Source: an uncultured Flavobacterium sp. (lineage in GTDB: Bacteria; Bacteroidota; Bacteroidia; Flavobacteriales; Flavobacteriaceae). Taken from it: DNA of 30,324 nucleotides. The position numbers and the translations under genes were made by a program. Under the pieces are notes generated by a model. It was not told the DNA's origin. It did no database searches and was given only the letters and a program-made list of their open reading frames with translations. The DNA lies in NCBI RefSeq assembly GCF_946481155.1, contig NZ_CAMLMK010000022.1:1-30324 (forward strand), in the 5' to 3' direction. Below are positions 11,300 to 17,548 of this stretch, piece after piece. Numbering within the stretch: position 1 is the stretch's first letter; the number at the start of each line of letters is the position of its first letter.

Positions 11300-11440
11300 T
11301 CAGTTTATCAATAGCAAATAACCAGTTAGCTTTTTAAATTTGTAACTGGCGGGGCGACTCTTCTCCGTTAGAACGTATTGTAGCGTATCCATAACTTTTT
11401 TGTCTAAGCTGTTTTCGGTTTTCATACCTGAAAGCAGCAT
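11300..11440 (-). CDS. Possible 46-codon gene, unknown product
   Basis: An open frame from ATG at 11440 to TGA at 11300 encodes 46 residues beginning MLLSGMKTENSLDKKVMDTL and ending in LTGYLLLIN. Composition is protein-like (amphipathic helix with regular lysine and acidic residues, then a basic KFKKL stretch), and a -7 type promoter element lies 57 bases upstream. A second start (M6, 11425) is possible. There is no clear ribosome-binding site and I recognise no family. It fills most of the otherwise empty 325-base gap between the DUF3467 gene and the response regulator. It could also be the degraded end of a longer gene, because the open frame continues upstream of the ATG for 14 codons before a stop. 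Confidence 0.35.
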   Translation of the reverse strand: MLLSGMKTENSLDKKVMDTLQYVLTEKSRPASYKFKKLTGYLLLIN

Positions 11441-11496
11441 CGGATGAAGAGTATTCCTTTTTTCAATAATTAATTTTTTGTTTTACTTTACCAATT

Positions 11497-11504
11497 CAAA
11501 GATA
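11497..11504 (-). promoter_or_regulatory. Candidate -7 promoter element for the small minus-strand frame
   Basis: On the minus strand TATCTTTG fits the Bacteroidota -7 consensus TAnnTTTG. No TTG at the expected -33 distance is seen. Transcription would start near 11490, about 50 bases before the ATG at 11440. Confidence 0.3.
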
Positions 11505-11510
11505 TGGCAT

Positions 11511-11540
11511 AAAAAAGCCCTTGTTTTACGGGTTTTTGGG
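11511..11540 (-). terminator. Terminator for the response regulator gene
   Basis: Read on the minus strand, AAAAACCC, a 9-base loop and GGGCTTTTTT form a short G/C stem extended by A:T pairs with one bulged C, ending in a T tract. It lies just past the stop of the regulator gene (11558), a typical short terminator for this group. Confidence 0.55.
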
Positions 11541-11557
11541 GAAATTGTTACGGGAAA

Positions 11558-12220
11558 TCAAATTAAACCGATTTTTTTAGCTATTTCAATCAATTCCTGG
11601 TCGCTCCCTTTACCGGGAAGCAACTGATACTTGATATTGGCTTTGCGTTTTTCAATAGCGCTCAGCGAAAGCGGAATATAATCCACTAAATTTGATGTTT
11701 TAACGCCTTGAGACAGTAGTAGTAGGATCTGACTGTCGAAACTATCCCAATGAATATTTTTGACCGCTAATTCGCGTAATGCATTCGATATGGTGTAGCT
11801 GGTATATTTCTTGCCATCGCATAGGGCGGCAAAAACCCTCGGAAACATCTCAAAATTGATATCGCACTTCGAAATAAAACCTTCCGGATTTATTCTCTTT
11901 ATAATTTTGTCAATCAGCAGCGGCTCGCTGTGCATGGTAAAGAAAACAATTTTACATTTTGGAAACAGCTTTTTGATTAATGACGCCAAATCATCGCCCG
12001 AGTAAAGGTTCTTTTCTTTGTAAGGAGGAATGCTCACATCCAAAAAAGCCATGTGGAGCTCCAGTTTCTGCTTTTCGGCCTGCAGGATTTTTAGATAGGC
12101 AGATTCACAGCTGTTTGCCGTGATAAAATGTAGTGGCAGATTTTTATTTTTCTCATCCGAAAGCAAATTGATATAGCTATCAATGGTCATCGGATGATCG
12201 TCTACCAGTAAAAGATTCAT
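11558..12220 (-). CDS. Response regulator, receiver plus divergent LuxR/NarL-type HTH
   Basis: 220 residues from the chosen start (ATG at 12220, MNLLLVDDHP); a longer frame reaches 12256 but adds 12 residues not seen in receiver domains. The receiver (about 1-135) has the acidic pair D7-D8, phospho-acceptor D61 (MAFLDVSIP), T95 and K118, so it is predicted to be phosphorylated. The C-terminal part (about 155-210) fits a LuxR-type helix-turn-helix: SQILLLLSQGVKTSNLVDYI then PLSLSAIEKRKANIKYQL, somewhat divergent. It is probably a DNA-binding transcription regulator. The HisKA_3 sensor kinase at 13620 is of the class that normally pairs with such regulators and is the nearest candidate partner. 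It is divergent from the LytTR gene, and a palindrome lies between them. Confidence 0.85.
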   Translation of the reverse strand: MNLLLVDDHPMTIDSYINLLSDEKNKNLPLHFITANSCESAYLKILQAEKQKLELHMAFLDVSIPPYKEKNLYSGDDLASLIKKLFPKCKIVFFTMHSEPLLIDKIIKRINPEGFISKCDINFEMFPRVFAALCDGKKYTSYTISNALRELAVKNIHWDSFDSQILLLLSQGVKTSNLVDYIPLSLSAIEKRKANIKYQLLPGKGSDQELIEIAKKIGLI

Positions 12221-12280
12221 TTCTTTGCCCATTCTATCGGATTTTACGTATACCAAAGTAAGTGAAAAATAATTATAAAA

Positions 12281-12297
12281 TTACGGGAAAACCGTAA
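12281..12297. promoter_or_regulatory. Palindrome between the divergent regulator genes (candidate operator)
   Basis: TTACGG-GAAAA-CCGTAA: two 6-bp arms around a 5-base spacer, placed between the two divergent response regulator genes. A dimeric regulator such as the LuxR-type protein could bind here and control one or both genes. A half site TTACGGG recurs near 11550. Binding is inferred from symmetry and place only. Confidence 0.45.
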
Positions 12298-12339
12298 AAT
12301 AGAATGAAATTTCCTCCTTTTTTTTATGTAAAAATCGCA

Positions 12340-13056
12340 ATGCAATATTCCTACCTTATTGTTGATGATGACGAAACGGCCATAGCTAACACGCTGCAGC
12401 AATGCGCCGGTTTTGAAGATTTTTTATGCGTAGGCATTGCCAAAAATCAACGGGAAGCCGTAAACAAAATCCTTGAATTAAAGCCTAATTTAGTTTTTAT
12501 GGAAATTGATTCCGGAGTTCCGGAATCGGATCTGTCACTCTCTATTATTTCCCAGCTGAGCGAATATCTCAATGAATTGCCTTATTTCGTAATCCTTACT
12601 TCTACAGAAATTCACGCATTTGCGGCAATCAAAAAAGGCGGCAGTGATTATATACTGAAACCCCTCGACGTTTACGAACTGCGAAAATGCCTGCTTCGGT
12701 TTCAAAAACGAAACCCTATAAAAGAATCGGAATCCATTTGCATTAAGTCGTACGGCGATTACCAATTTATCAATTTAAATGATATCTGTTACCTTAAAGC
12801 AGACAATAACACGACTGATATTCATCTGAAATTCGGCAAAAAAATCAGCGCCTTTAAAACACTGAAGTATTTTGAAAATACCTTGCCAATCTATTTTATC
12901 AGGATTCATAACAGCTATATCGTAAACATAAATTGTGTTTCCCGAATCCATCTGGGCAAACTCAAATGCTATCTAAATGATGCCGCCGTGGGCTTGCCAT
13001 TTTCAAAATCCTATAAGGAAAATGTCGATGCCATAATCCGACGCATTTCCTCTTAA
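12340..13056 (+). CDS. LytTR-type response regulator with altered phospho-acceptor
   Basis: 238 residues from ATG at 12340 (MQYSYLIVDDDETA); an ATG at 12304 would add a 12-residue extension without family support. The receiver (about 1-115) keeps the acidic cluster D9-D11, T91/S92 and K109 (YILKPLD), but the position of the usual phospho-acceptor reads LVFMEID, so E55 stands where D is expected. The C-terminal LytTR DNA-binding domain (about 130-235) is clear: DICYLKADNNTTDIHLKFGK, then IYFIRIHNSYIVNINCVSRI. Glutamate can mimic a phosphorylated state, so the protein may be active without a kinase; D57 is an alternative acceptor. It would regulate transcription, target unknown. A terminator follows at once. 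Confidence 0.85.
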   Translation: MQYSYLIVDDDETAIANTLQQCAGFEDFLCVGIAKNQREAVNKILELKPNLVFMEIDSGVPESDLSLSIISQLSEYLNELPYFVILTSTEIHAFAAIKKGGSDYILKPLDVYELRKCLLRFQKRNPIKESESICIKSYGDYQFINLNDICYLKADNNTTDIHLKFGKKISAFKTLKYFENTLPIYFIRIHNSYIVNINCVSRIHLGKLKCYLNDAAVGLPFSKSYKENVDAIIRRISS

Positions 13057-13060
13057 TACC

Positions 13061-13087
13061 AAAAAGCGGTCATTTACCCCGTTTTTT
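13061..13087 (+). terminator. Terminator after the LytTR regulator gene
   Basis: AAAAAGCGG (13061-13069) pairs with CCGTTTTTT (13079-13087), including one G-T pair, around a 9-base loop; the 3' arm is itself the T tract. It starts four bases after the stop codon. Confidence 0.7.
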
Positions 13088-13134
13088 ACTTCATCTACTC
13101 GTATCGGTAAGACATCCACTAAACACGCGGTAAT

Positions 13135-13159
13135 TTGCTTCAGTTTCAAACGGAAGCAA
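13135..13159. promoter_or_regulatory. 25-bp near-perfect palindrome in the lipoprotein gene promoter
   Basis: The 25 bases from TTGCTTCAGTTT to AAACGGAAGCAA are symmetrical at 11 of 12 paired positions around the central C at 13147. It lies directly upstream of the candidate -7 element, between the -33 and -7 positions, where a bound protein would block or shape the promoter. It is therefore a candidate operator for the lipoprotein (and perhaps kinase) gene. Confidence 0.5.
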
Positions 13160-13161
13160 TA

Positions 13162-13169
13162 TATATTTG
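13162..13169 (+). promoter_or_regulatory. Candidate -7 promoter element for the small lipoprotein gene
   Basis: TATATTTG fits TAnnTTTG. A TTTG at 13134-13137 could serve as -33 but the 24-base spacing is longer than the usual 19-21. The transcript would have a leader of about 175 bases before the ATG at 13353; apart from the operator-like palindrome I see nothing definite in that stretch. Confidence 0.4.
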
Positions 13170-13352
13170 TCATGTTAACAAGCTAAAGCTTTGCTGTTTA
13201 CAATCTGAAATGAGGGAAATTTGATTGGTTGCAATCATTTCGTTTCAGGTGAAAAAGGAAAAGTGTTCCCTGCTTTTTCATAAAATAATGCCGATCTGCA
13301 ACTCAGCTGGACTGGGTTAAAACTTAACTGATAACTTTTAAAACGAATTTTT

Positions 13353-13553
13353 ATGAAAAATCTATTACTTACTTCCGCAGTTATTGCGTGTATATCTTTA
13401 TGTGCTTGTTCTTCTGACGAAATCGAAGAGCCAATCAACAACAAAAGCATCAGTGCTACTGAATTGCTTGAAAATGAAGGATTTTTGAGATCCGCTGATT
13501 CTCTAAATGAAGGAGATAACGGTGATGTCACAAACCCACGACCGAGAAATTAA
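13353..13553 (+). CDS. Small secreted lipoprotein, unknown function
   Basis: 66 residues. A type II signal peptide (1-18) ends in the lipobox LCAC with C19 as the likely lipidated cysteine; C13 in VIAC is an alternative. The mature protein is only 48 residues and begins CSSDEIEEP, an acidic stretch right after the cysteine that resembles the lipoprotein export signal (S/D/E-rich) of Flavobacterium, so it may be exposed on the cell surface. The tail is glycine, aspartate and proline rich (GDNGDVTNPRPRN). No domain is recognised. It stands 67 bases upstream of the sensor kinase with a strong hairpin between, and its promoter carries a palindrome. A role as partner or input for the kinase is a guess from position. 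Confidence 0.75.
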   Translation: MKNLLLTSAVIACISLCACSSDEIEEPINNKSISATELLENEGFLRSADSLNEGDNGDVTNPRPRN

Positions 13554-13576
13554 AAAAGTAAAAGGATAATTCCGAT

Positions 13577-13617
13577 GATAAGCTCAAAAATAGTATTTTT
13601 GAGCTTATCTCTTTTTT
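13577..13617 (+). terminator. Perfect 16-bp hairpin plus T tract directly before the kinase start codon
   Basis: GATAAGCTCAAAAATA (13577-13592) is fully complementary to TATTTTTGAGCTTATC (13594-13609), followed by CTTTTTT (13611-13617). It ends the lipoprotein transcript. The kinase ATG is at 13620, so the kinase leader and ribosome entry region are inside the terminator. Confidence 0.85.
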
Positions 13618-13619
13618 GA

Positions 13620-15665
13620 ATGAAAAATTTGACAGGAATACTCATCACTTTTTTGCTGCTCCTCACATTTTCATGTAAAGAGAAAAATCGGCATTTTTCC
13701 ACTTCGGAAAATAAAAAGAGAATGGAAATAGTGAACGCTATCGACAGTACTCAAAAAGAATCGGTACTGGACTCACTGGACATTGTGCTGTCAAAAAAGC
13801 GCAACGATTCGCTGATACGACAATGCTATCTGAAAATTGCCGACAAATATTACTCCATCAATAAGCTGCAAAAATCATTGCATACCAGCAGAAAGGTCTG
13901 TAAAATGGGAATGGAAAAAAATGATTCCATAGTCATTGCGAAGTCGCTGTACTATATGGGTGATTGCTACGAAAGCACTAAGAAAGACAGCGCCTTTTAT
14001 TATTATCTGCAGGCTGAAAAAATTTATAAACGAATTAATGATGTGGAGAATTGGGGCCGAATGCATTTTTTTAAAGCCTATATTCTGTTTTATGAAGGAA
14101 GTTACACCGAATCGGAAATTGAGCTGACCAAAGCGCTGGTATTGTTGCGGGGAACCAAAAATTACAAGCTCACCTACAGCAGTTACAACTTGTTGGCAAA
14201 CGCATTGGAAGGACAGAATAATTATAGTGAAGCCCTAAAATACCATCAGTTGGCCTTAGGCGAAGTTTCGAAATTGCGGGAAGATAAAAACGACGAAGAT
14301 GAAACCCAAAACTACGAGCTTAACACACTCAATAACCTAGGTCATTTATACATCAAGACCGAAAAATATGAAGATGCTATTCCGCTCCTGCAGGAAGTCA
14401 TCGCAACCAAAGACATAAAAACGAAGTGGCTTTATTTATATTCAACAGCTTTAAATAATCTGGCTTATGCCAAAATGAAAACCGGTGACTACCGCAATCT
14501 CCCGGAAATGTTTTATACTTCTTTGCAAATCAGGGAAAAACTCAATTCAAAAGCGGGTATTGTCTCCAGCAAGATTCGTCTTGGGGAATTTTATCTGTTG
14601 CGAAAAGACACCGCTAAAGCTATTTCACTTTTCAATGAGGGTTATACAATGTCCTACGAAATTAAAAGTCATCATGATATCTTATATTCTTTAAATCTTC
14701 TTGCAAAAATTGACACGGAGAACAGCAGGTTTTATTCCGCGAAATATATAAAAATCAGTGACAGCATTGCAAAACTGGAGCGCGCGATACAAAATAAATA
14801 TGCCCGAATTTCGTACGAAACGGAAAAACTCGAAACAGAGAAAAAAAACCTCGTAAAACGAAATATCACAATCGCCATTACCTTCGTACTTTTCATCTTG
14901 TTTTTAGTGGTGTTGCTTATTATCAGTTCGCTTAGAGCAAAAAATAAAGAAATGCTGCACGCACAACAACAGCAGGAAGCGAATGAGGAAATTTATAAGC
15001 TACTGATGGAGCAGCAGGAAAAGATACTCAAGGCCAGGGAAGAAGAGAAGGACAGAATTGCCATGGAACTTCATGACGGGATAATGAACAGGATTTATGG
15101 TGTACGAATGAACCTGGGTTTTTTCAACAGCAAATGCGACGAACAATCCATAGAAAAAAGAAAAGATTACATCGTAGAGCTACAGAATATAGAGAAGGAA
15201 ATAAGGGTCATTTCGCATGATCTGAAAGGCGATTCTTTTATAAGGGACCGCGAATATGCCGATATGTGCCAGTTCCTGCTTCATAATCAGGAAGGTGTGA
15301 CGAATACGGTATTTGATTGCCATATTGATAAAGATATTCCGTGGGAGTCAGTTTCAAGTACATTGAAAATAACCATTTATCGAATTATCCAGGAAGCCAT
15401 ACTGAATGTTAATAAATATGCCGACGCCGAAAAATGTGTAGTTTCAATTTCTCTGTTTGACGATCAGATAAAACTTATTATCGACGACAATGGAAAAGGA
15501 TTCGATATTCAGGAAGCACGAAAGGGTATCGGACTTAAAAATATAGAGCAGCGTGTCGCTTCAGAAAAAGGGGTGCTGAAAATAGAAACCGCACCGGGAA
15601 AAGGTACGCGCTACGAAATCCTCTTCAATTACAAAGAGGCGACTTCTCCAAAAACACTCTTATAA
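13620..15665 (+). CDS. TPR-domain sensor histidine kinase (HisKA_3 class)
   Basis: 681 residues. An N-terminal export signal (1-18) ends in TFSC with C19, a possible lipid anchor. A periplasmic helical array of TPR-like repeats follows (about 65-390; for example NNLGHLYIKTEKYEDAIPLL at 238-257). One membrane segment lies at about 414-437, then a coiled coil (440-475), the HisKA_3 dimerisation domain with phospho-acceptor H485 in AMELHDGIMNRIYG, and a HATPase_c domain with N596 (QEAILNVNKYA), the G1 box DDNGKGFD (622-629) and G2 GIGL (636-639). It is predicted to sense an envelope signal through the TPR part and phosphorylate a LuxR-type regulator, most simply the one at 11558. Its start codon is two bases past a strong hairpin, so expression probably depends on read-through or an internal promoter. 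Confidence 0.9.
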   Translation: MKNLTGILITFLLLLTFSCKEKNRHFSTSENKKRMEIVNAIDSTQKESVLDSLDIVLSKKRNDSLIRQCYLKIADKYYSINKLQKSLHTSRKVCKMGMEKNDSIVIAKSLYYMGDCYESTKKDSAFYYYLQAEKIYKRINDVENWGRMHFFKAYILFYEGSYTESEIELTKALVLLRGTKNYKLTYSSYNLLANALEGQNNYSEALKYHQLALGEVSKLREDKNDEDETQNYELNTLNNLGHLYIKTEKYEDAIPLLQEVIATKDIKTKWLYLYSTALNNLAYAKMKTGDYRNLPEMFYTSLQIREKLNSKAGIVSSKIRLGEFYLLRKDTAKAISLFNEGYTMSYEIKSHHDILYSLNLLAKIDTENSRFYSAKYIKISDSIAKLERAIQNKYARISYETEKLETEKKNLVKRNITIAITFVLFILFLVVLLIISSLRAKNKEMLHAQQQQEANEEIYKLLMEQQEKILKAREEEKDRIAMELHDGIMNRIYGVRMNLGFFNSKCDEQSIEKRKDYIVELQNIEKEIRVISHDLKGDSFIRDREYADMCQFLLHNQEGVTNTVFDCHIDKDIPWESVSSTLKITIYRIIQEAILNVNKYADAEKCVVSISLFDDQIKLIIDDNGKGFDIQEARKGIGLKNIEQRVASEKGVLKIETAPGKGTRYEILFNYKEATSPKTLL

Positions 15666-15669
15666 AAAA

Positions 15670-15703
15670 CAAAAATCCGCCCTAAGAGACAGATTTTTTT
15701 ATA
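15670..15703. terminator. Weak shared terminator between the kinase gene and prfC
   Basis: AAAAATCCG and AGATTTTTTT face each other between the two convergent genes and can form an A/T stem with few G/C pairs and two mismatches. It is placed where a bidirectional terminator is needed, but the structure is weak. Confidence 0.35.
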
Positions 15704-15704
15704 A

Positions 15705-17294
15705 TTATTCGAATTCAGAAGTGAAAAGCAGCTTCACACTTGGATATTTGCTTTGTGTCATCTGGATGGAAAACTCAGAATCAGCAAGGAAAACCAATTG
15801 CCCGTATTTGTCTTTTGCTAAGAATTTCTGTTTGATACGCTTAAATTCGGCAAATTCTTCATTTTTAATATCATCCGGTTTTACCCAACATGCCTTAAAT
15901 GCAGGGAAATTTTCATACGAACATTTTGCACCATATTCGTGCTCCAAACGGTATTGAATTACCTCATATTGAAGCGCTCCCACTGTTCCGATTACTTTTC
16001 TGTTGTTCATTTCCAGCGTGAATAACTGAGCTACACCTTCATCCATTAGCTGGTCGACACCTTTTTCCAATTGTTTTGCTTTCATCGGATCGGCGTTATT
16101 GATGTAACGGAAATGCTCCGGTGAGAAACTCGGGATTCCTTTGAAGTTCATCAGTTCGCCTTCCGTTAAGGTATCACCGATTTTGAAATTCCCGGTATCA
16201 TGCAAACCAACAATATCACCCGGATAGGAAATATCTACGATTTCTTTTTTCTCTGCAAAAAACGCATTCGGACTAGAGAATTTCAGGTTCTTGCCTAAGC
16301 GCACATGCAGGTACGGTTTGTTTCGTTCAAAAACACCTGAAACGATTTTTATAAAAGCCAGACGGTCACGGTGCTTCGGATCCATGTTGGCGTGAATTTT
16401 AAATACGAAGCCGGCAAATTTGTTTTCGTCCGGTTTTACTTCACGGGTATCGGAATCTTTTGGTCGTGGTGCCGGAGCAATTTCGATAAAACAATCCAAT
16501 AGCTCGCGCACTCCAAAGTTGTTCAATGCAGAACCAAAGAATACCGGCTGCAAATCACCATTCAGGTAAGCATCTCTGTCAAAGGCAGGATATACTTCAC
16601 TGATTAATTCCAATTCTTCACGAAGTTTGTTGGCCGGTTTTTCACCGATAATCTTTTCCAGTTCAGGACTGTCAATATCTGAAAACGCAATGGTTTCCTC
16701 AATATTTTTACGGCTGTCTCCTTCAAAAAGATTGATATTTTTCTCCCAGATGTTGTAAATTCCCTGGAAGTCATAACCCATTCCGATTGGGAAGCTCAAC
16801 GGCGTAACGTGAAGTCCTAATTTCTTTTCCACTTCATCCATCAAATCGAAAGCATCTTTACCTTCACGATCCAATTTGTTGATGAAAACAATCATGGGAA
16901 TGTTTCGCATACGGCAAACTTCTACCAGTTTTTCCGTTTGTTCCTCGACCCCTTTTGCAACGTCGATCACTACAATAACACTGTCTACCGCTGTTAAGGT
17001 TCGGAAAGTATCTTCCGCAAAATCCTTGTGACCCGGTGTATCCAGAATGTTGATTTTTTTGTCTTTATAGTTGAAAGCCAATACGGATGTAGCTACCGAG
17101 ATTCCTCTCTGGCGCTCAATTTCCATAAAATCGGAAGTGGCTCCTTTCTTAATTTTATTGCTTTTTACAGCTCCGGCTTCCTGAATTGCGCCACCAAATA
17201 AAAGTAGCTTTTCGGTTAAGGTAGTTTTACCGGCATCCGGATGGGAAATAATCCCGAAAGTTCTTCTTCGTTGTATTTCTTTTTGAAAACTCAT
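15705..17294 (-). CDS. prfC: Peptide chain release factor 3
   Basis: 529 residues from ATG at 17294 (MSFQKEIQRRRTFGIISHPD); a longer frame to 17318 adds eight residues without family support. It is a translational GTPase with G1 HPDAGKTT (18-25), switch I QRGISVA (62-68), G3 DTPGH (85-89) and G4 NKLD (139-142). SHPDAGKTTLTEKLL and DFMEIERQRGISVATSVL are the RF3-type forms that separate it from EF-G (AHIDAGKTT). Later segments FVFKIHANMDPKHRDRLAF and VGALQYEVIQYRLEHEYG also match RF3. It recycles RF1/RF2 from the ribosome after peptide release. Single-gene unit with a -7 promoter element about 22 bases upstream, convergent with the kinase gene. Confidence 0.95.
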   Translation of the reverse strand: MSFQKEIQRRRTFGIISHPDAGKTTLTEKLLLFGGAIQEAGAVKSNKIKKGATSDFMEIERQRGISVATSVLAFNYKDKKINILDTPGHKDFAEDTFRTLTAVDSVIVVIDVAKGVEEQTEKLVEVCRMRNIPMIVFINKLDREGKDAFDLMDEVEKKLGLHVTPLSFPIGMGYDFQGIYNIWEKNINLFEGDSRKNIEETIAFSDIDSPELEKIIGEKPANKLREELELISEVYPAFDRDAYLNGDLQPVFFGSALNNFGVRELLDCFIEIAPAPRPKDSDTREVKPDENKFAGFVFKIHANMDPKHRDRLAFIKIVSGVFERNKPYLHVRLGKNLKFSSPNAFFAEKKEIVDISYPGDIVGLHDTGNFKIGDTLTEGELMNFKGIPSFSPEHFRYINNADPMKAKQLEKGVDQLMDEGVAQLFTLEMNNRKVIGTVGALQYEVIQYRLEHEYGAKCSYENFPAFKACWVKPDDIKNEEFAEFKRIKQKFLAKDKYGQLVFLADSEFSIQMTQSKYPSVKLLFTSEFE

Positions 17295-17315
17295 CAGACA
17301 AAAAATTTGTGGGTG

Positions 17316-17323
17316 CAAAAGTA
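17316..17323 (-). promoter_or_regulatory. Candidate -7 promoter element for prfC
   Basis: TACTTTTG on the minus strand fits TAnnTTTG. Transcription would start near 17309, giving a leader of about 15 bases before ATG 17294, which supports that start and argues against the ATG at 17318. No clear -33 element is seen. Confidence 0.4.
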
Positions 17324-17423
17324 ATTATAATTTGCGAGAACTTATTTTATTATCAAAAAAATAGCTTTGTTGCCCATTTGATAAGGTTTGCGTATAATTT
17401 TTTGTTAATAGTAACCAGTATGG

Positions 17424-17453
17424 TTGCATAATAGTAATGAATTGCTATTTTTG
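17424..17453 (+). promoter_or_regulatory. Candidate promoter for the peptidyl-prolyl isomerase operon
   Basis: TTG (17424-17426), a 19-base spacer and TATTTTTG (17446-17453) match the Bacteroidota -33/-7 promoter pattern in both elements and spacing. The expected start near 17460 gives a leader of about 89 bases. Confidence 0.55.
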
Positions 17454-17548
17454 TTGGTTGCAAATTAGGTGTATTTGGTTTTGTCCTTGCGCCTTTCAAA
17501 ATTGCGAATGCTGAAAAACTTCAAACTAAAATAGTCTTAATAAAAGAA

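Noticed and set aside
11558..12256. Longer N-terminus (12 residues) for the LuxR-type regulator
   Set aside because: Receiver domains begin right at the MNLLLVDDHP segment, and a near-match to the -7 promoter element (CTTACTTTGG on the minus strand) covers the upstream ATG.
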